The position numbers and the translations under genes are program-made. A model generated the notes under the pieces. That model saw only the letters and a program-made list of their open reading frames with translations, did not search any database and was not told the DNA's origin. 64,000 nt of DNA from Catellatospora tritici (GTDB lineage: Bacteria; Actinomycetota; Actinomycetes; Mycobacteriales; Micromonosporaceae): positions 186,001 through 250,000 of the forward strand of contig NZ_JAHRCY010000002.1 in the NCBI RefSeq assembly GCF_019083965.1, given 5' to 3'. Shown piece by piece: positions 1 to 11,264 of the stretch (positions are counted from its first letter, which is position 1; each line of letters begins with the position of its first letter).

Positions 1-1
1 C

Positions 2-28
2 GAGCTGCTCGCCCCAGCCGCCGCGTAA
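2..28 (+). CDS. 3' tail of a gene entering the window
   Basis: Eight sense codons followed by TAA run in from the left edge (reading ELLAPAAA). The MFS start codon follows 9 bases later, with AAGGGA between them, which suggests the two genes are co-transcribed. Nothing can be said about function. Confidence 0.4.
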   Translation, partial: ELLAPAAA

Positions 29-37
29 GGGACCGCC

Positions 38-1261
38 GTGACCGCGACCGCCACCACACCGGCGCCACCCGTCGTCGAAGTTCGCCGCCCCCGCGCCGCC
101 GCGGCCGCGATCTTCGGAGTCGTCGGCCTGTACCTCGGCACCTGGTTCGCCCGGCTGCCGCAGCTGCGCGAACAGCTGGACCTGTCCTACGCCCAGCTCG
201 GCACGGTGCTGCTGGCCCAGATGGTCGGGGTCATCGTCGCGATGCAGATCGCGGGGCAGTTCGCCGGGCGCTTCGGCAGCCGCACCGTGGTGCGGGCCAC
301 AGCGGTGGTGGTGCCGTGGTTCCTGCCGCTGATGACGGTGGTGCCCGGCGTCTGGGCGGCCGTGGTGGGCATGTTCGGTTGGGGCCTGGTCGCCGGGCTG
401 CTCGACGTCGCCATGAACACCCAGGGTGTCGAGGTGGAGCGGGCCGCGCGGCGGCCGGTGCTCAACAGCCTGCACGCCGCCTGGGCGGTCGGGGCGCTGG
501 CCGGGGCGTTCAGCGCCACCGCCGCCATCCGCGCGGGCATCCCGCTGACCACGCACTATCTGGCCCTGGCCGCCACACTGTGCGTGATCGCGCTGGTCAG
601 CGGACGCTTTCTGCTCGACGTCCCCGCGGCGGGCGGCGACCGGCCGAGGGCACCCCGGCCCGGGTTCTTCACCGGCTGGACCCGTGCCGTGCTGGTGCTC
701 GGTGGGCTGGGTGCGGCGACCGCGTTCTGCGACGGGGCCATCTCCAGTTGGTGCGGCGTGTTCCTACAGGAGCGCCGGGGTGCGGCGGCCGGGGTGGCGT
801 CACTCGGCTACACCGCGTACGTCGTCGCGCAGACGGTCACCCGGATGGTCGGCGACCGGCTGCACGACCGCTTCGGCGCCGTGACCCTGGTCCGGGCCAG
901 CGTCGTGATCACCATGGCCGGGGTGGTGCTGTCCGCCGCCGTGCCCCATGTCTGGTCGGCCATCGCCGGGTTCGCCATCCAGGGGTGCGGCCTGGCGGTG
1001 GTCGGCCCCCTCATCGCCGGGGCGGTCGGCCATGGCAGCGCCGACGGCGGCACGGCGGCGGCGCTGGCGCTGGCCCGCTACAGCACCGTCCACTACGCCG
1101 GGCTGGTCGCGGGGCCGTCGCTGATCGGCTGGCTGGCCGAGGCGGCCGGGATCGGCTCCGTGCTGTGGCTGCTGCTGCCGCCGCTGGCCGGAATCGGGCT
1201 GCTCGCGGCGATGACCGCGCCCGCGTCCCGCGCGCGCCGCGCGGTCGGGGCCGCCACCTGA
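38..1261 (+). CDS. MFS transporter, YbjJ-like
   Basis: A 407-residue protein that is hydrophobic throughout, consistent with about 12 membrane helices, so a secondary transporter of the inner membrane. The loop after helix 2 reads GRFGSR and the equivalent loop in the second half reads DRLHDRFG, the duplicated motif A of the major facilitator superfamily. The N-terminal FARLPQLREQL stretch is typical of the YbjJ/fucose-permease-like branch. The start is GTG, with AAGGGA 6 bases upstream, 9 bases after the stop of a preceding gene. Substrate cannot be read from sequence. A hairpin follows the stop codon. Confidence 0.85.
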   Translation: MTATATTPAPPVVEVRRPRAAAAAIFGVVGLYLGTWFARLPQLREQLDLSYAQLGTVLLAQMVGVIVAMQIAGQFAGRFGSRTVVRATAVVVPWFLPLMTVVPGVWAAVVGMFGWGLVAGLLDVAMNTQGVEVERAARRPVLNSLHAAWAVGALAGAFSATAAIRAGIPLTTHYLALAATLCVIALVSGRFLLDVPAAGGDRPRAPRPGFFTGWTRAVLVLGGLGAATAFCDGAISSWCGVFLQERRGAAAGVASLGYTAYVVAQTVTRMVGDRLHDRFGAVTLVRASVVITMAGVVLSAAVPHVWSAIAGFAIQGCGLAVVGPLIAGAVGHGSADGGTAAALALARYSTVHYAGLVAGPSLIGWLAEAAGIGSVLWLLLPPLAGIGLLAAMTAPASRARRAVGAAT

Positions 1262-1265
1262 CCCC

Positions 1266-1309
1266 GCCGTCCGTGCGGTACGGCAGCCGCGCCCTACGGC
1301 ACGGACGGC
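1266..1309 (+). terminator. Hairpin after the MFS gene
   Basis: A perfect 11-bp stem (GCCGTCCGTGC / GCACGGACGGC) closes a 22-base loop 4 bases after the MFS stop. There is no long T-run, as is common for actinobacterial terminators; an AT-rich stretch (TTAAATTAATTTA) follows. Confidence 0.6.
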
Positions 1310-1343
1310 GGCCTGCCTTAAATTAATTTAGGTGAATGGAACG

Positions 1344-1372
1344 TTGACGCCCGCATTGGCCCCGCTCAATAT
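1344..1372 (+). promoter_or_regulatory. Probable promoter of the chitinase gene
   Basis: TTGACG (1344-1349), a 17-base spacer and CAATAT (1367-1372) give a good sigma-70-type promoter 30 bases upstream of the chitinase start. The -10 region runs into the palindrome at 1371-1389, so an operator protein bound there would block initiation. Confidence 0.55.
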
Positions 1373-1389
1373 TAGGAAAGTTTCCTAAT
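1371..1389 (+). promoter_or_regulatory. 19-bp palindromic operator upstream of chitinase
   Basis: ATTAGGAAAGTTTCCTAAT is a perfect inverted repeat with 9-bp arms around one central base. It sits between the -10 element and the ribosome binding site AGGAGG (1393-1398), the expected place for a repressor controlling the secreted chitinase. It does not look like the DasR site (core TGGTCTAGACCA). The cognate regulator is unknown. Confidence 0.55.
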
Positions 1390-1402
1390 AACAGGAGGGC
1401 AT

Positions 1403-3676
1403 ATGCGCAGCAGGATCCGCTCCCTTGCCGCAAGCCTCACCATCTGTCTGGCCGCGGCCATGGCGCTGCCCGGCGCCGCGGCCGCCGCCCCCAACGGACT
1501 CACGGCCACGTTCTCCAGCACGAACAACGGTTCGTGGTTCATGGACAAGTTCGTCGTCGCCAACCCCACCCTGGCCTCGATCACCGGCTGGACGCTGGAG
1601 TTCGACCTGCCCGCCGGGGTGACGATGAGCAACTTCTACAACGGCACCGCCACCCAGTCCGGCTCGCACGTGACCGTGGTCAACGCGCACTACAACGGCA
1701 CCGTCGCCGCCGGGGCCAACACTGAGCCCTACAGCCCGTGGTTCATCGCGTACGGCTCCGGCGCCACCCCGCTGAACTGCCGGATCAACGGCAACAAGTG
1801 CGACGGCACGCCCGACCGGGCGCCCAACGCGCCGACCGGCGTGACGGTGACCGGGCGGACCACCCGTACCGTGACGCTGTCCTGGACCGCCGCGACCGCG
1901 ACCGACTTCCCGATCGCGGGCTACGACGTGCTCAACGGCACCACGGTCGTGGCGAGCACCACCGGCACCTCCGCGACCGTCACCGGGCTCACCCCCAACA
2001 CGACCTACACCTTCACGGTGCGGGCCAGGGACACCCGGGGCAACCTGTCCGCGCTCAGCGGCGCGGTCACCGCCACCACCCTCAACCCGGCCAACGACAC
2101 CACGCCGCCGACCGTGCCGGGCAACCTGCGCTCCACCGCCAAGTCGTCCACCTCGGTCACCCTGGCCTGGAACGCGGCCACCGACGCCAACGGCATCGCT
2201 GGGTACGACGTCTACACCGGCACCACCCTGCGCGCCAGCAGCACCGGGCTGAGCACGGTCGTCACCGGACTGGCACCGATGACCTCCTACACGTTCACGG
2301 TCAAGGCCCGCGACACCTACGACAACGTCTCGGCGACGAGCAACGCCGTCACCGTCACCACCGACGACGTGGTTGGCACCGGCTACGCCAAGGTCGGCTA
2401 CTTCGTGCAGTGGGGCATCTACGGGCGGCAGTACTTCGTCCGTAACCTCGACACCAGCGGCTCGGCCGCCAAGCTGACCCACCTCAACTACGCCTTCGCC
2501 AACATCGACCCGGTCAACCTGACCTGCCTGCAGGGCGTCACCAAGGGCACCACCGCCAACCCGCAGGACCCCGACCAGGGCACCGGCGCCGGTGACGCCG
2601 ACGCGGACTACGGCCGCCCGATGGCCGCGTCGCAGTCGGTCGACGGAGTCGCCGACACCGGCTGGGAGCCGCTGCGTGGCAACTTCAACCAGCTGCGCAA
2701 GCTCAAGGTGAAGTACCCGAACCTCAAGGTGCTGATCTCACTTGGCGGGTGGACGTACTCCAAGTACTTCTCCGACGTGGCCGCCACCGCCGCCTCGCGG
2801 CAGAAGTTCGTCAGCTCCTGCCTGGACATCTACCTCAAGGGCAACCTGCCGACCTACAACGGCGCGGGCGGTCCGGGCAGCGCCGCGGGCATCTTCGACG
2901 GCATCGACCTCGACTGGGAGTGGCCGGGCGCCGAGGGGCACCCGGGCAACCACGTCAGCGCCGCCGACAAGGCCAACAACACGCTGCTGCTGGCCGAGTT
3001 CCGGCGCCAGCTCGACGCGCTGGGCGCCACCACCGGCAAGCGCTACCTGCTGACCGCGTTCACCCCGGCCGACCCGGCCAAGGTCGCCGCGGGCTGGGAC
3101 ATCGGCCCGACCGGCGTGTTCAACTCGCTCGACTTCGCCAACGTGCAGGGCTACGACTTCCACGGGTCCGGCTCGGACAACTCGTGGGAGCCCAACCGCA
3201 CCGGCCACCAGGCCAACCTGTACCGCGACACGCAGGACCCGTACTCGTTCGAGTTCAGCGTGAACAAGGCGATCCAGACGTACCTGGACGCCGGGGTGAG
3301 CCCTCGGCGGCTGACCATCGGCATGGCCTTCTACGGCCGTGGCTGGCAGGGCGTGGCCGCGGGCGGGGTCAATGGCGAGTGGCAGACCGCGACCGGCGCG
3401 GCCCCCGGGCAGTTCGCCGAGGAGGCGGGCACCCGGGGCTACGCCAACCTGATCTCGGGCGTGCCCGGCTGCACGGTCTACCACGACACGCAGTCGGTCT
3501 CGACGTACTGCTACACCGGCGCGGGCGGGCAGTGGTGGTCGTTCGACGACACCTGGTCGATCGGCCAGAAGACGGCCTGGGTCAAGCAGAAGGGCCTGCT
3601 CGGCGGCATGATCTGGGAGATGTCCGGGGACACCGCGTCCGGCACCCTGATGACCGCCCTCAACTCGGGCCTGTGA
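1403..3676 (+). CDS. Secreted GH18 chitinase (CBM2-FN3-FN3-GH18)
   Basis: A 757-residue exported endochitinase. Residues 1-29 form a signal peptide (arginines, then an Ala-rich core ending AAAAA). A CBM2-type carbohydrate-binding domain follows and ends in C126-RINGNK-C133. Two fibronectin type III domains lie at about 143-230 and 238-325, and the GH18 barrel fills about 332-757. The catalytic motif DGIDLDWE gives D499, D502, D504 and the acid E506. It hydrolyses beta-1,4-GlcNAc linkages in chitin outside the cell. ATG is preceded by AGGAGG at good spacing. The CBM2 C-terminal pattern C-x-[IV]-[ND]-G recurs in the membrane-anchored proteins at 27-30 kb. Confidence 0.95.
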   Translation: MRSRIRSLAASLTICLAAAMALPGAAAAAPNGLTATFSSTNNGSWFMDKFVVANPTLASITGWTLEFDLPAGVTMSNFYNGTATQSGSHVTVVNAHYNGTVAAGANTEPYSPWFIAYGSGATPLNCRINGNKCDGTPDRAPNAPTGVTVTGRTTRTVTLSWTAATATDFPIAGYDVLNGTTVVASTTGTSATVTGLTPNTTYTFTVRARDTRGNLSALSGAVTATTLNPANDTTPPTVPGNLRSTAKSSTSVTLAWNAATDANGIAGYDVYTGTTLRASSTGLSTVVTGLAPMTSYTFTVKARDTYDNVSATSNAVTVTTDDVVGTGYAKVGYFVQWGIYGRQYFVRNLDTSGSAAKLTHLNYAFANIDPVNLTCLQGVTKGTTANPQDPDQGTGAGDADADYGRPMAASQSVDGVADTGWEPLRGNFNQLRKLKVKYPNLKVLISLGGWTYSKYFSDVAATAASRQKFVSSCLDIYLKGNLPTYNGAGGPGSAAGIFDGIDLDWEWPGAEGHPGNHVSAADKANNTLLLAEFRRQLDALGATTGKRYLLTAFTPADPAKVAAGWDIGPTGVFNSLDFANVQGYDFHGSGSDNSWEPNRTGHQANLYRDTQDPYSFEFSVNKAIQTYLDAGVSPRRLTIGMAFYGRGWQGVAAGGVNGEWQTATGAAPGQFAEEAGTRGYANLISGVPGCTVYHDTQSVSTYCYTGAGGQWWSFDDTWSIGQKTAWVKQKGLLGGMIWEMSGDTASGTLMTALNSGL

Positions 3677-3696
3677 GACCGCGGCGTGCCCGGGCG

Positions 3697-3820
<124 letters not shown>

Positions 3821-3832
3821 GCCCTCAGCTCA

Positions 3833-3851
3833 GCGCGCTCAGTAAGCGCGC
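3833..3851 (-). terminator. Hairpin after ctaD
   Basis: GCGCGCT and AGCGCGC pair around a 5-base loop 7 bases beyond the ctaD stop codon. A short GC stem without a T-run is plausible as a terminator, but the flanking tract at 3697-3820 is suspect sequence. Confidence 0.45.
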
Positions 3852-3858
3852 CCACAAA

Positions 3859-5583
3859 CTAAACCTCGTGCTCCCCGCCCTGCCGCCCGTGCGAGTAGCT
3901 GGGCGCCTCGATAACCGGAGCCTTCGTACCCGTGCTCACCGCCAGGTGCGGGAACTTGGCGTCGAACGCGGGCCGCTCGGAGCGGATGCGCGGCATGCTG
4001 TCGAAGTTGCGCAGCGGCGGCGGGCAGCTGGTGGCCCACTCGAGCGAGTTGCCGTGGCCCCACGGGTCGTCCACGGTCACGATCGGACCGGTCCGGTAGG
4101 ACTTCCACACGTTGTAGATGAACGGCAGCGTGGAGGCGCCCAGGATGAACGCGCCGACGGTGGAGAACCCGTTCAGGAAGGTGAAGTCGTCCGAGGGCAG
4201 GTAGTCGGCGTACCGGCGGGGCATGCCCTCGGCGCCGAGCCAGTGCTGCACCAGGAAGGTGGCGTTGAAGCCGATGAAGGTCAGCCAGAAGTGGACCTTG
4301 CCCAGCTTCTCGTCCATCATCCGCCCGAACATCTTCGGGAACCAGAAGTAGATGCCCGAGTACACGGCGAACACGATGGTGCCGAAGAGCACGTAGTGGA
4401 AGTGCGCCACGACGAAGTACGAGTCCGACACCTGGAAGTCGATCGGCGGGCTGGCCAGCAGCACGCCCGACAGGCCGCCGAAGAGGAAGGTCACCAGGAA
4501 GCCGAGGGCGAACAGCATCGGTGTCTCGAAGGTGATCTGGCCGCGCCACATGGTGCCGATCCAGTTGAAGAACTTCATGCCGGTGGGTACGGCGATGAGG
4601 AAGCTCAGGAACGAGAAGAACGGCAGCAGCACCTGGCCGGTGGCGAACATGTGGTGCGCCCACACGCTCATCGACAGCGCGGCGATCATCAGGGTCGCGG
4701 CGACCAGACCGGTGTAACCGAAGATCGGCTTGCGGCTGAAGACCGGGATGACCTCGGAGATGATGCCGAAGAACGGCAACGCGACGATGTACACCTCGGG
4801 GTGGCCGAAGAACCAGAAGAGGTGCTGCCACAGCATCGGGCCGCCGGTGGCGGGGTCGAAGACGTGGGCGCCGAGGCGCCGGTCGGCCAGCAGGGCCAGC
4901 AGCGCGGCGGCCAGCAGCGGGAAGACCATGATCACCAGGAGGCTGGTGACGAGGATGTTCCACGTCATGATCGACATACGGAACATCGTCATGCCGGGCG
5001 CGCGCAGGGTCAGGATCGTGGTGATCATGTTGACCGCGCCGAGGATGGTGCCCAGACCCGACAGCACCAGGCCCGCGATCCACATGTCCGCGCCGATGCC
5101 GGGCGAGTTGATCGCGTCGTTGAGCGGCGCGTACGCGAACCAGCCGAAGTCCGCGGCACCGCCCGGCGTGATGAACCCCGCGGTGGCCAGGCTCGCCCCG
5201 AACAGGTACAGCCAGTACGCGAAGGAGTTCAGGCGCGGGAACGACACGTCGGGTGCGCCGATCTGGATCGGCACCACGTAGTTCGCGAACGCGAACACGA
5301 TCGGCGTCGCGAAGAACAGCAGCATGATCGTGCCGTGCATGGTGAACAGCTGGTTGTACTGCTCCGGGGTCAGGAACTGCATCCCCGGCTGCGCCAGCTC
5401 GGCGCGCATCAGCAGCGCCAGCAGGCCACCGATCAGGAAGAACACGAAGGCGGTGACCATATACATGATCCCGATCTGCTTCGCGTCCGTGGTACGCAGC
5501 AGTCGCGCGATCGCCGAACCCTTGATCTGCTTTCGCACGGGGTAGGGCCGCGTCGCGATCGGCTGCGGTGCGACGGTGGTCAC
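3859..5583 (-). CDS. ctaD: Cytochrome c oxidase subunit I (aa3 type)
   Basis: A 574-residue integral membrane protein, the catalytic subunit of the terminal oxidase that reduces O2 to water and pumps protons. Visible ligands are H83 (in TMHGT, low-spin haem), H261 and Y265 in HPEVY (Cu-B histidine and cross-linked tyrosine), the H310-H311 pair (Cu-B), and HFHY further on (both haems). Length is normal for actinobacterial CtaD. The start is GTG with AGGAGG just upstream. It stands alone here; subunits II, III and the bc complex are not in the window, as is common in actinobacteria. Confidence 0.97.
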   Translation of the reverse strand: MTTVAPQPIATRPYPVRKQIKGSAIARLLRTTDAKQIGIMYMVTAFVFFLIGGLLALLMRAELAQPGMQFLTPEQYNQLFTMHGTIMLLFFATPIVFAFANYVVPIQIGAPDVSFPRLNSFAYWLYLFGASLATAGFITPGGAADFGWFAYAPLNDAINSPGIGADMWIAGLVLSGLGTILGAVNMITTILTLRAPGMTMFRMSIMTWNILVTSLLVIMVFPLLAAALLALLADRRLGAHVFDPATGGPMLWQHLFWFFGHPEVYIVALPFFGIISEVIPVFSRKPIFGYTGLVAATLMIAALSMSVWAHHMFATGQVLLPFFSFLSFLIAVPTGMKFFNWIGTMWRGQITFETPMLFALGFLVTFLFGGLSGVLLASPPIDFQVSDSYFVVAHFHYVLFGTIVFAVYSGIYFWFPKMFGRMMDEKLGKVHFWLTFIGFNATFLVQHWLGAEGMPRRYADYLPSDDFTFLNGFSTVGAFILGASTLPFIYNVWKSYRTGPIVTVDDPWGHGNSLEWATSCPPPLRNFDSMPRIRSERPAFDAKFPHLAVSTGTKAPVIEAPSYSHGRQGGEHEV

Positions 5584-5785
5584 GTGTGGCCTCCTGTGGC
5601 TGGCCCGGCCGCCACGACGCCTGCGCGCCGCCGCCCGGATTGATCAGTTGAGGCGTACCTCGGAGGCAGAATAATCCTTCGCAGGTGGCCAGGGAGCGCG
5701 GGGTGCACCTAGCCGCGCCGAACGGTGTAAGTTGGCGGCCCGGTCACGCGGGCCGGGCCGCCGTTCACGTTCGGCGGGCCGCTGG

Positions 5786-6076
5786 TCAGCGGGTGCCCGC
5801 CGCGGCGCTGAGATTGAGCGAGATCGCACCCGCCGCCACCGCGGCCAGCACCAGCAGCACCACGCCCCAGGCGATCAGCCGGTCGGCCGCGCTGATGCGG
5901 TGCAGCCAGCGGGTGAACCGGCTGCCCGCGACCACGGCCGTGCCGCCCAGCGGGTCGGTGGTGACCGCGGTCGCACCCGGATCGGGGGTGAGTGTCTTCA
6001 CGACGGTCACCGTCGCACCGGCCAGAATCAGCAGTGTCCCGAGTACGGCCAGCAGACCGGCGATCCAGTCCTTCAT
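5786..6076 (-). CDS. Small two-helix membrane protein
   Basis: A 96-residue protein with hydrophobic helices at about 5-25 and 66-86, joined by an approximately 40-residue polar loop. The ATG has a strong GGGGAGG site 5 bases upstream, which decides the start. The gene is divergent from the oxidoreductase gene at 6191, with only 114 bases between the two starts. I do not recognise the family. The near-hairpin topology and short length suggest a membrane accessory or structural protein. Confidence 0.7.
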   Translation of the reverse strand: MKDWIAGLLAVLGTLLILAGATVTVVKTLTPDPGATAVTTDPLGGTAVVAGSRFTRWLHRISAADRLIAWGVVLLVLAAVAAGAISLNLSAAAGTR

Positions 6077-6190
6077 CGATCGTCCTCCCCAGGGGATGGG
6101 ATCGCACCGGCCGGGGTGCCGGTGTGACCGCCACAGGCTAGACGCCGACCGGCGGCTACGCACCGCGAGAAACGTGAGAGGGTCATAGGT

Positions 6191-8460
<2,270 letters not shown>

Positions 8461-8461
<1 letters not shown>

Positions 8462-9372
8462 TGGGCCGGGCCAGCGACCGCCGCACCGTCACCCGGATCG
8501 ACCTGTCCGGCTCGTCCGCGCGCCGCCAGGACATGCTGGCCGCCGAGGAGCCGCTGGAGATCCGGGTCGGTCACCGCGGCCGCCCCCGCCGTCCACTGGC
8601 CGTCACCATGCGTACCCCCGGCGACGAACTCGACCTGGCGCTCGGCTTCCTGCTCACCGAAGGTGTGATCACGTCGCCCAGCGACGTGATCACCGCCCAG
8701 CTCTGCGCCGGCCCCGAGGTAAGGAAGGGCCCCCTGTTATCGCTTTCCGTAGGTGAAGGGCCCGTTCTTAACCTCGCGGAGCAGGAGACGGAGCAGAGCG
8801 GCGGATACAACGTGGTGGACGTCGTGCTGGCTGATCACGTGCCGGAGCCGCAGGCGGGGGTGGAGCGCAACTTCTACACCACCAGCTCGTGCGGCGTATG
8901 CGGCAAGGCCAGCATCGACGCCATCCGGGTCCGTTCGCGGCACGACGTGACCGCCGATCCGCTGCTCCTGGCCGCCTCGGTGCTCGCCGAGCTGCCCGAC
9001 CGGCTGCGGAAGGCGCAGCGGACCTTCGAGCGCACCGGCGGCCTGCACGCGGCCGGGCTGTTCACCACCGCCGGGGAACTGGTCAGCGTGCGCGAGGACG
9101 TGGGGCGGCACAACGCCGTCGACAAGGTGATCGGCGCGGCGCTGCAGGCCGGGCGGCTGCCGTTGGCCGGGCACGTGCTGCTGGTCTCCGGCCGGGCCAG
9201 CTTCGAGCTGACCCAGAAGGCGTGGCTGGCCGGAATCCCGGTGCTGGCGGCGGTGTCGGCGCCGAGCACGCTCGCCGTCGACCTGGCCGAGGAGGCCGGT
9301 ATGACCCTGGTCGGCTTCCTGCGCGGCCAGACCATGAACGTCTACACCCGCCCCGACCGCATCCTCCCCTGA
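8461..9372 (+). CDS. fdhD: Formate dehydrogenase accessory sulfurtransferase FdhD
   Basis: A 303-residue protein that transfers sulfur from a cysteine desulfurase to the molybdenum cofactor, which formate dehydrogenase-type enzymes need for activity. The signature SSCGVCGK provides C144 and C147, and GRHNAVDK and SGRASFE follow as in the family. It overlaps the oxidoreductase gene by one base. Between CAGPE and YNVVDV the protein carries extra residues; 18 of them (about 87-104) are encoded by a palindromic repeat at 8719-8772. That insert contributes L93 as TTA, a rare codon in such genomes that can make expression depend on the bldA tRNA. Confidence 0.95.
8719..8772 (+). repeat. 54-bp double-palindrome repeat inserted in frame in fdhD
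   Basis: The stretch begins GTAAGGAAGGGCCC and ends GGGCCCGTTCTTAAC. Each half is built around GGGCCC with AAGG-type and TTA-type ends, and the halves are inverted relative to each other. 54 bp equals 18 codons, so the reading frame is kept. From memory, similar GTTAAGAAGGGCCC elements are dispersed between genes in Micromonospora; I cannot verify copy number here. Confidence 0.6.
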
Positions 9373-9434
9373 CCACCCGCCCCTTCCCACGCCGCCGCGC
9401 CGCTGGGGGTCGCGCCGCCCCGCGACACTGGAGG

Positions 9435-9498
9435 GTGCAGTTTCGGGAAACAGCACGAAAGCGGGCCAAGATTCCTGCACTTTCCCCGAAACTGCAGG
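9435..9498. repeat. Paired-hairpin repeat, GCAGTTTCGGG family, copy 1
   Basis: Two adjacent hairpins (9435-9456, arms GTGCAGTTTC / GAAACAGCAC; and 9474-9498, arms CCTGCACTTTC / GAAACTGCAGG) are separated by 17 bases and are also complementary to each other. A second copy is at 21858-21924. This copy lies between the convergent fdhD and Nudix genes, where it could end transcription from both sides. Confidence 0.7.
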
Positions 9499-9512
9499 GT
9501 GGGTCCGCGCGG

Positions 9513-10301
9513 TCAGGTGTGTGCGGGGGCGTAGGAGCCGTCCGGCGCGACGGACCACCGGCGGCCCGGACCCTCGTCGACCAGGGCGGACGTGTCCGCC
9601 AGGCGGCACAGCCGGGTGGCGAGCTCCAGCTCGCTGGCGCCGGTGACCCGGGCCAGCGCGTCCCCGGCGACCAGTACGACGGCGGCGGGCTCCAGCCGCA
9701 ACACCACCCGCGGCGGCGGCCCGGCCGACTCCTCGGCGGATCCGATGGACACGTCCTCGACGCCGTACGCCTCGGCCAGGGCGGCACGCAGGCGTTCCGG
9801 CGAGGCGTCCGGGGCGAAACAGAGGCGGTACGCCGCCCGCCCGTGCTGGGCCGCCTGCCCGACCCGGTCCACCCCCTCGGCCAGGTAGGCGCGCAGCACC
9901 TCGGGTTGCAGGTTCAGCGCCGCCAGCGCGGACAGGGTGAACGGCACCCGGTCCACGTCGTAGGTGCCCTTGGCCGGGTTGGCGAACTCGGTGCCGTACC
10001 GGTTGGCGGGGTCCATCGAGACCAGGCGGCAGGCGTAGAGGTGGTGCCGGATCAGGCGGCCGTCAGGGCTGGGGCTGTCCCGGAAGGTCAGCGGCACCGG
10101 CGGGGTCACCACCGCGCGCAGCTCCTCGTCCAGTTCGCGCAGCAGCGCCGCCATCAGCGAGGCGTCGTGCTTGTCGCGGCCACCGCCGGGCGTCACCCAG
10201 TATGGCTGGTCCAGTTCGGGGCGGGTGCGGCGGAGCAGGATCAGCTCCGGTCCGTCGAGCAGGAGCGCGCTGACCCGATCCCGATCCGGTACCGCCACCA
10301 T
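9513..10301 (-). CDS. Nudix hydrolase with C-terminal extension
   Basis: A 262-residue protein. Residues 1-150 are a Nudix domain: the box runs from G41 to E60 with REL-DEE intact (R55, E56, E59, E60), but the first conserved glutamate is A47, so catalytic metal binding may be altered. The C-terminal 110 residues have no family I recognise. Members hydrolyse nucleoside diphosphates linked to another group; the substrate is unknown here. The start is ATG, though its ribosome binding site is weak. It converges on fdhD. Confidence 0.8.
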   Translation of the reverse strand: MVAVPDRDRVSALLLDGPELILLRRTRPELDQPYWVTPGGGRDKHDASLMAALLRELDEELRAVVTPPVPLTFRDSPSPDGRLIRHHLYACRLVSMDPANRYGTEFANPAKGTYDVDRVPFTLSALAALNLQPEVLRAYLAEGVDRVGQAAQHGRAAYRLCFAPDASPERLRAALAEAYGVEDVSIGSAEESAGPPPRVVLRLEPAAVVLVAGDALARVTGASELELATRLCRLADTSALVDEGPGRRWSVAPDGSYAPAHT

Positions 10302-10414
10302 GGCACCAGCCTGACCGGTCGCCGGGCCGCTTGTCGACCCGCCCCCGACGTGGTTGAGTCTGCGCCAGCACTTATAGCGCCCCGGTAACCGTCACCGTCA
10401 CTGGAGTGATCACC

Positions 10415-11119
10415 ATGACCGCCCCGACCGATCCCGCGAACGAGGAAGCTCACCTCGAGACGGTCGACATGCTGCTGCACCTGTCGCGGCGGTCGCAGGC
10501 CATGGTCGACCGGCTCATCGGCTGCCTGGACCGGATGGGCCAGCAAGAGCAGGACCCCGAGCGGTTGAAGAACTTCTTCGAGCTGGACTTCCTCGCCCTG
10601 CGGATGCGCCGCAACGACGAGAGCCTGCTGGTGCTGGCGGGCGGCGAGTCGGCACGCATCCGCCGCGACCCGGTCCCGCTGGAGGAGGTGCTGCAGGGCG
10701 CCTGCTCGGAGGTGGAGGACTTCCGCCGGATCGAGTTCGGCGTGGTCGAGCCGGGGTTCGTGGTGGCCGCCCCGGTCGTCAACGACCTGGTGCACCTGCT
10801 GGCGGAGCTGTTCGACAACGCGGCCGCGTTCTCCGCCCCGGACACGAAGGTGCTGGTGGAGGTGCGGCGGGTGACCGACCGGGCGGTGATCCTGATCGAG
10901 GACCGGGGTATCGGCATACCACCGGCGCGGCTGCGCGAACTGAACCAGCGGCTGGCCCACCCGGCGGTCCAGGTCGGCGCGGTCACGGTCCGGCAGATGG
11001 GCATCGGGGTGGTCGGGCGGCTGGCGCAGCGGCACGACATCCGGGTCGAGCTGGAGCCGGCCGGGGAGCGCGGCATCGCCGCCTCGGTGGTGCTGCCCGC
11101 ACACGCCCTGGTGGGATGA
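10415..11119 (+). CDS. Histidine-kinase-like ATPase protein without sensor domain
   Basis: A 234-residue soluble protein. An N-terminal helical part (LHLSRRSQAMVDRLI) resembles the dimerisation region of the nitrate/CvnA-type actinobacterial kinases but lacks a clear phospho-acceptor histidine motif. An HATPase_c domain follows, with N-box ELFDNAAAFS, DRGIGIP and GIGVVGRLAQRHDI. No sensor or membrane segment is present and no regulator adjoins it. Starting at ATG 10415 places GGAG (10403-10406) 8 bases upstream; the in-frame GTG at 10406 overlaps that site. It may act like a CvnA or anti-sigma-type ATPase. Confidence 0.75.
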   Translation: MTAPTDPANEEAHLETVDMLLHLSRRSQAMVDRLIGCLDRMGQQEQDPERLKNFFELDFLALRMRRNDESLLVLAGGESARIRRDPVPLEEVLQGACSEVEDFRRIEFGVVEPGFVVAAPVVNDLVHLLAELFDNAAAFSAPDTKVLVEVRRVTDRAVILIEDRGIGIPPARLRELNQRLAHPAVQVGAVTVRQMGIGVVGRLAQRHDIRVELEPAGERGIAASVVLPAHALVG

Positions 11120-11264
11120 GCCCGGGGCGGGCGTAAAACCGGTTCACGCCATCCGGGAGAATGGTGGAAACACCTCTGCGCTAGTGGCTCGCCTTGACGG
11201 CCCGCCTGGACGGCGGACCGCCGACGCCTCCCACCAGCGTTCTCACGGAAAGGACGTGCTGGTC

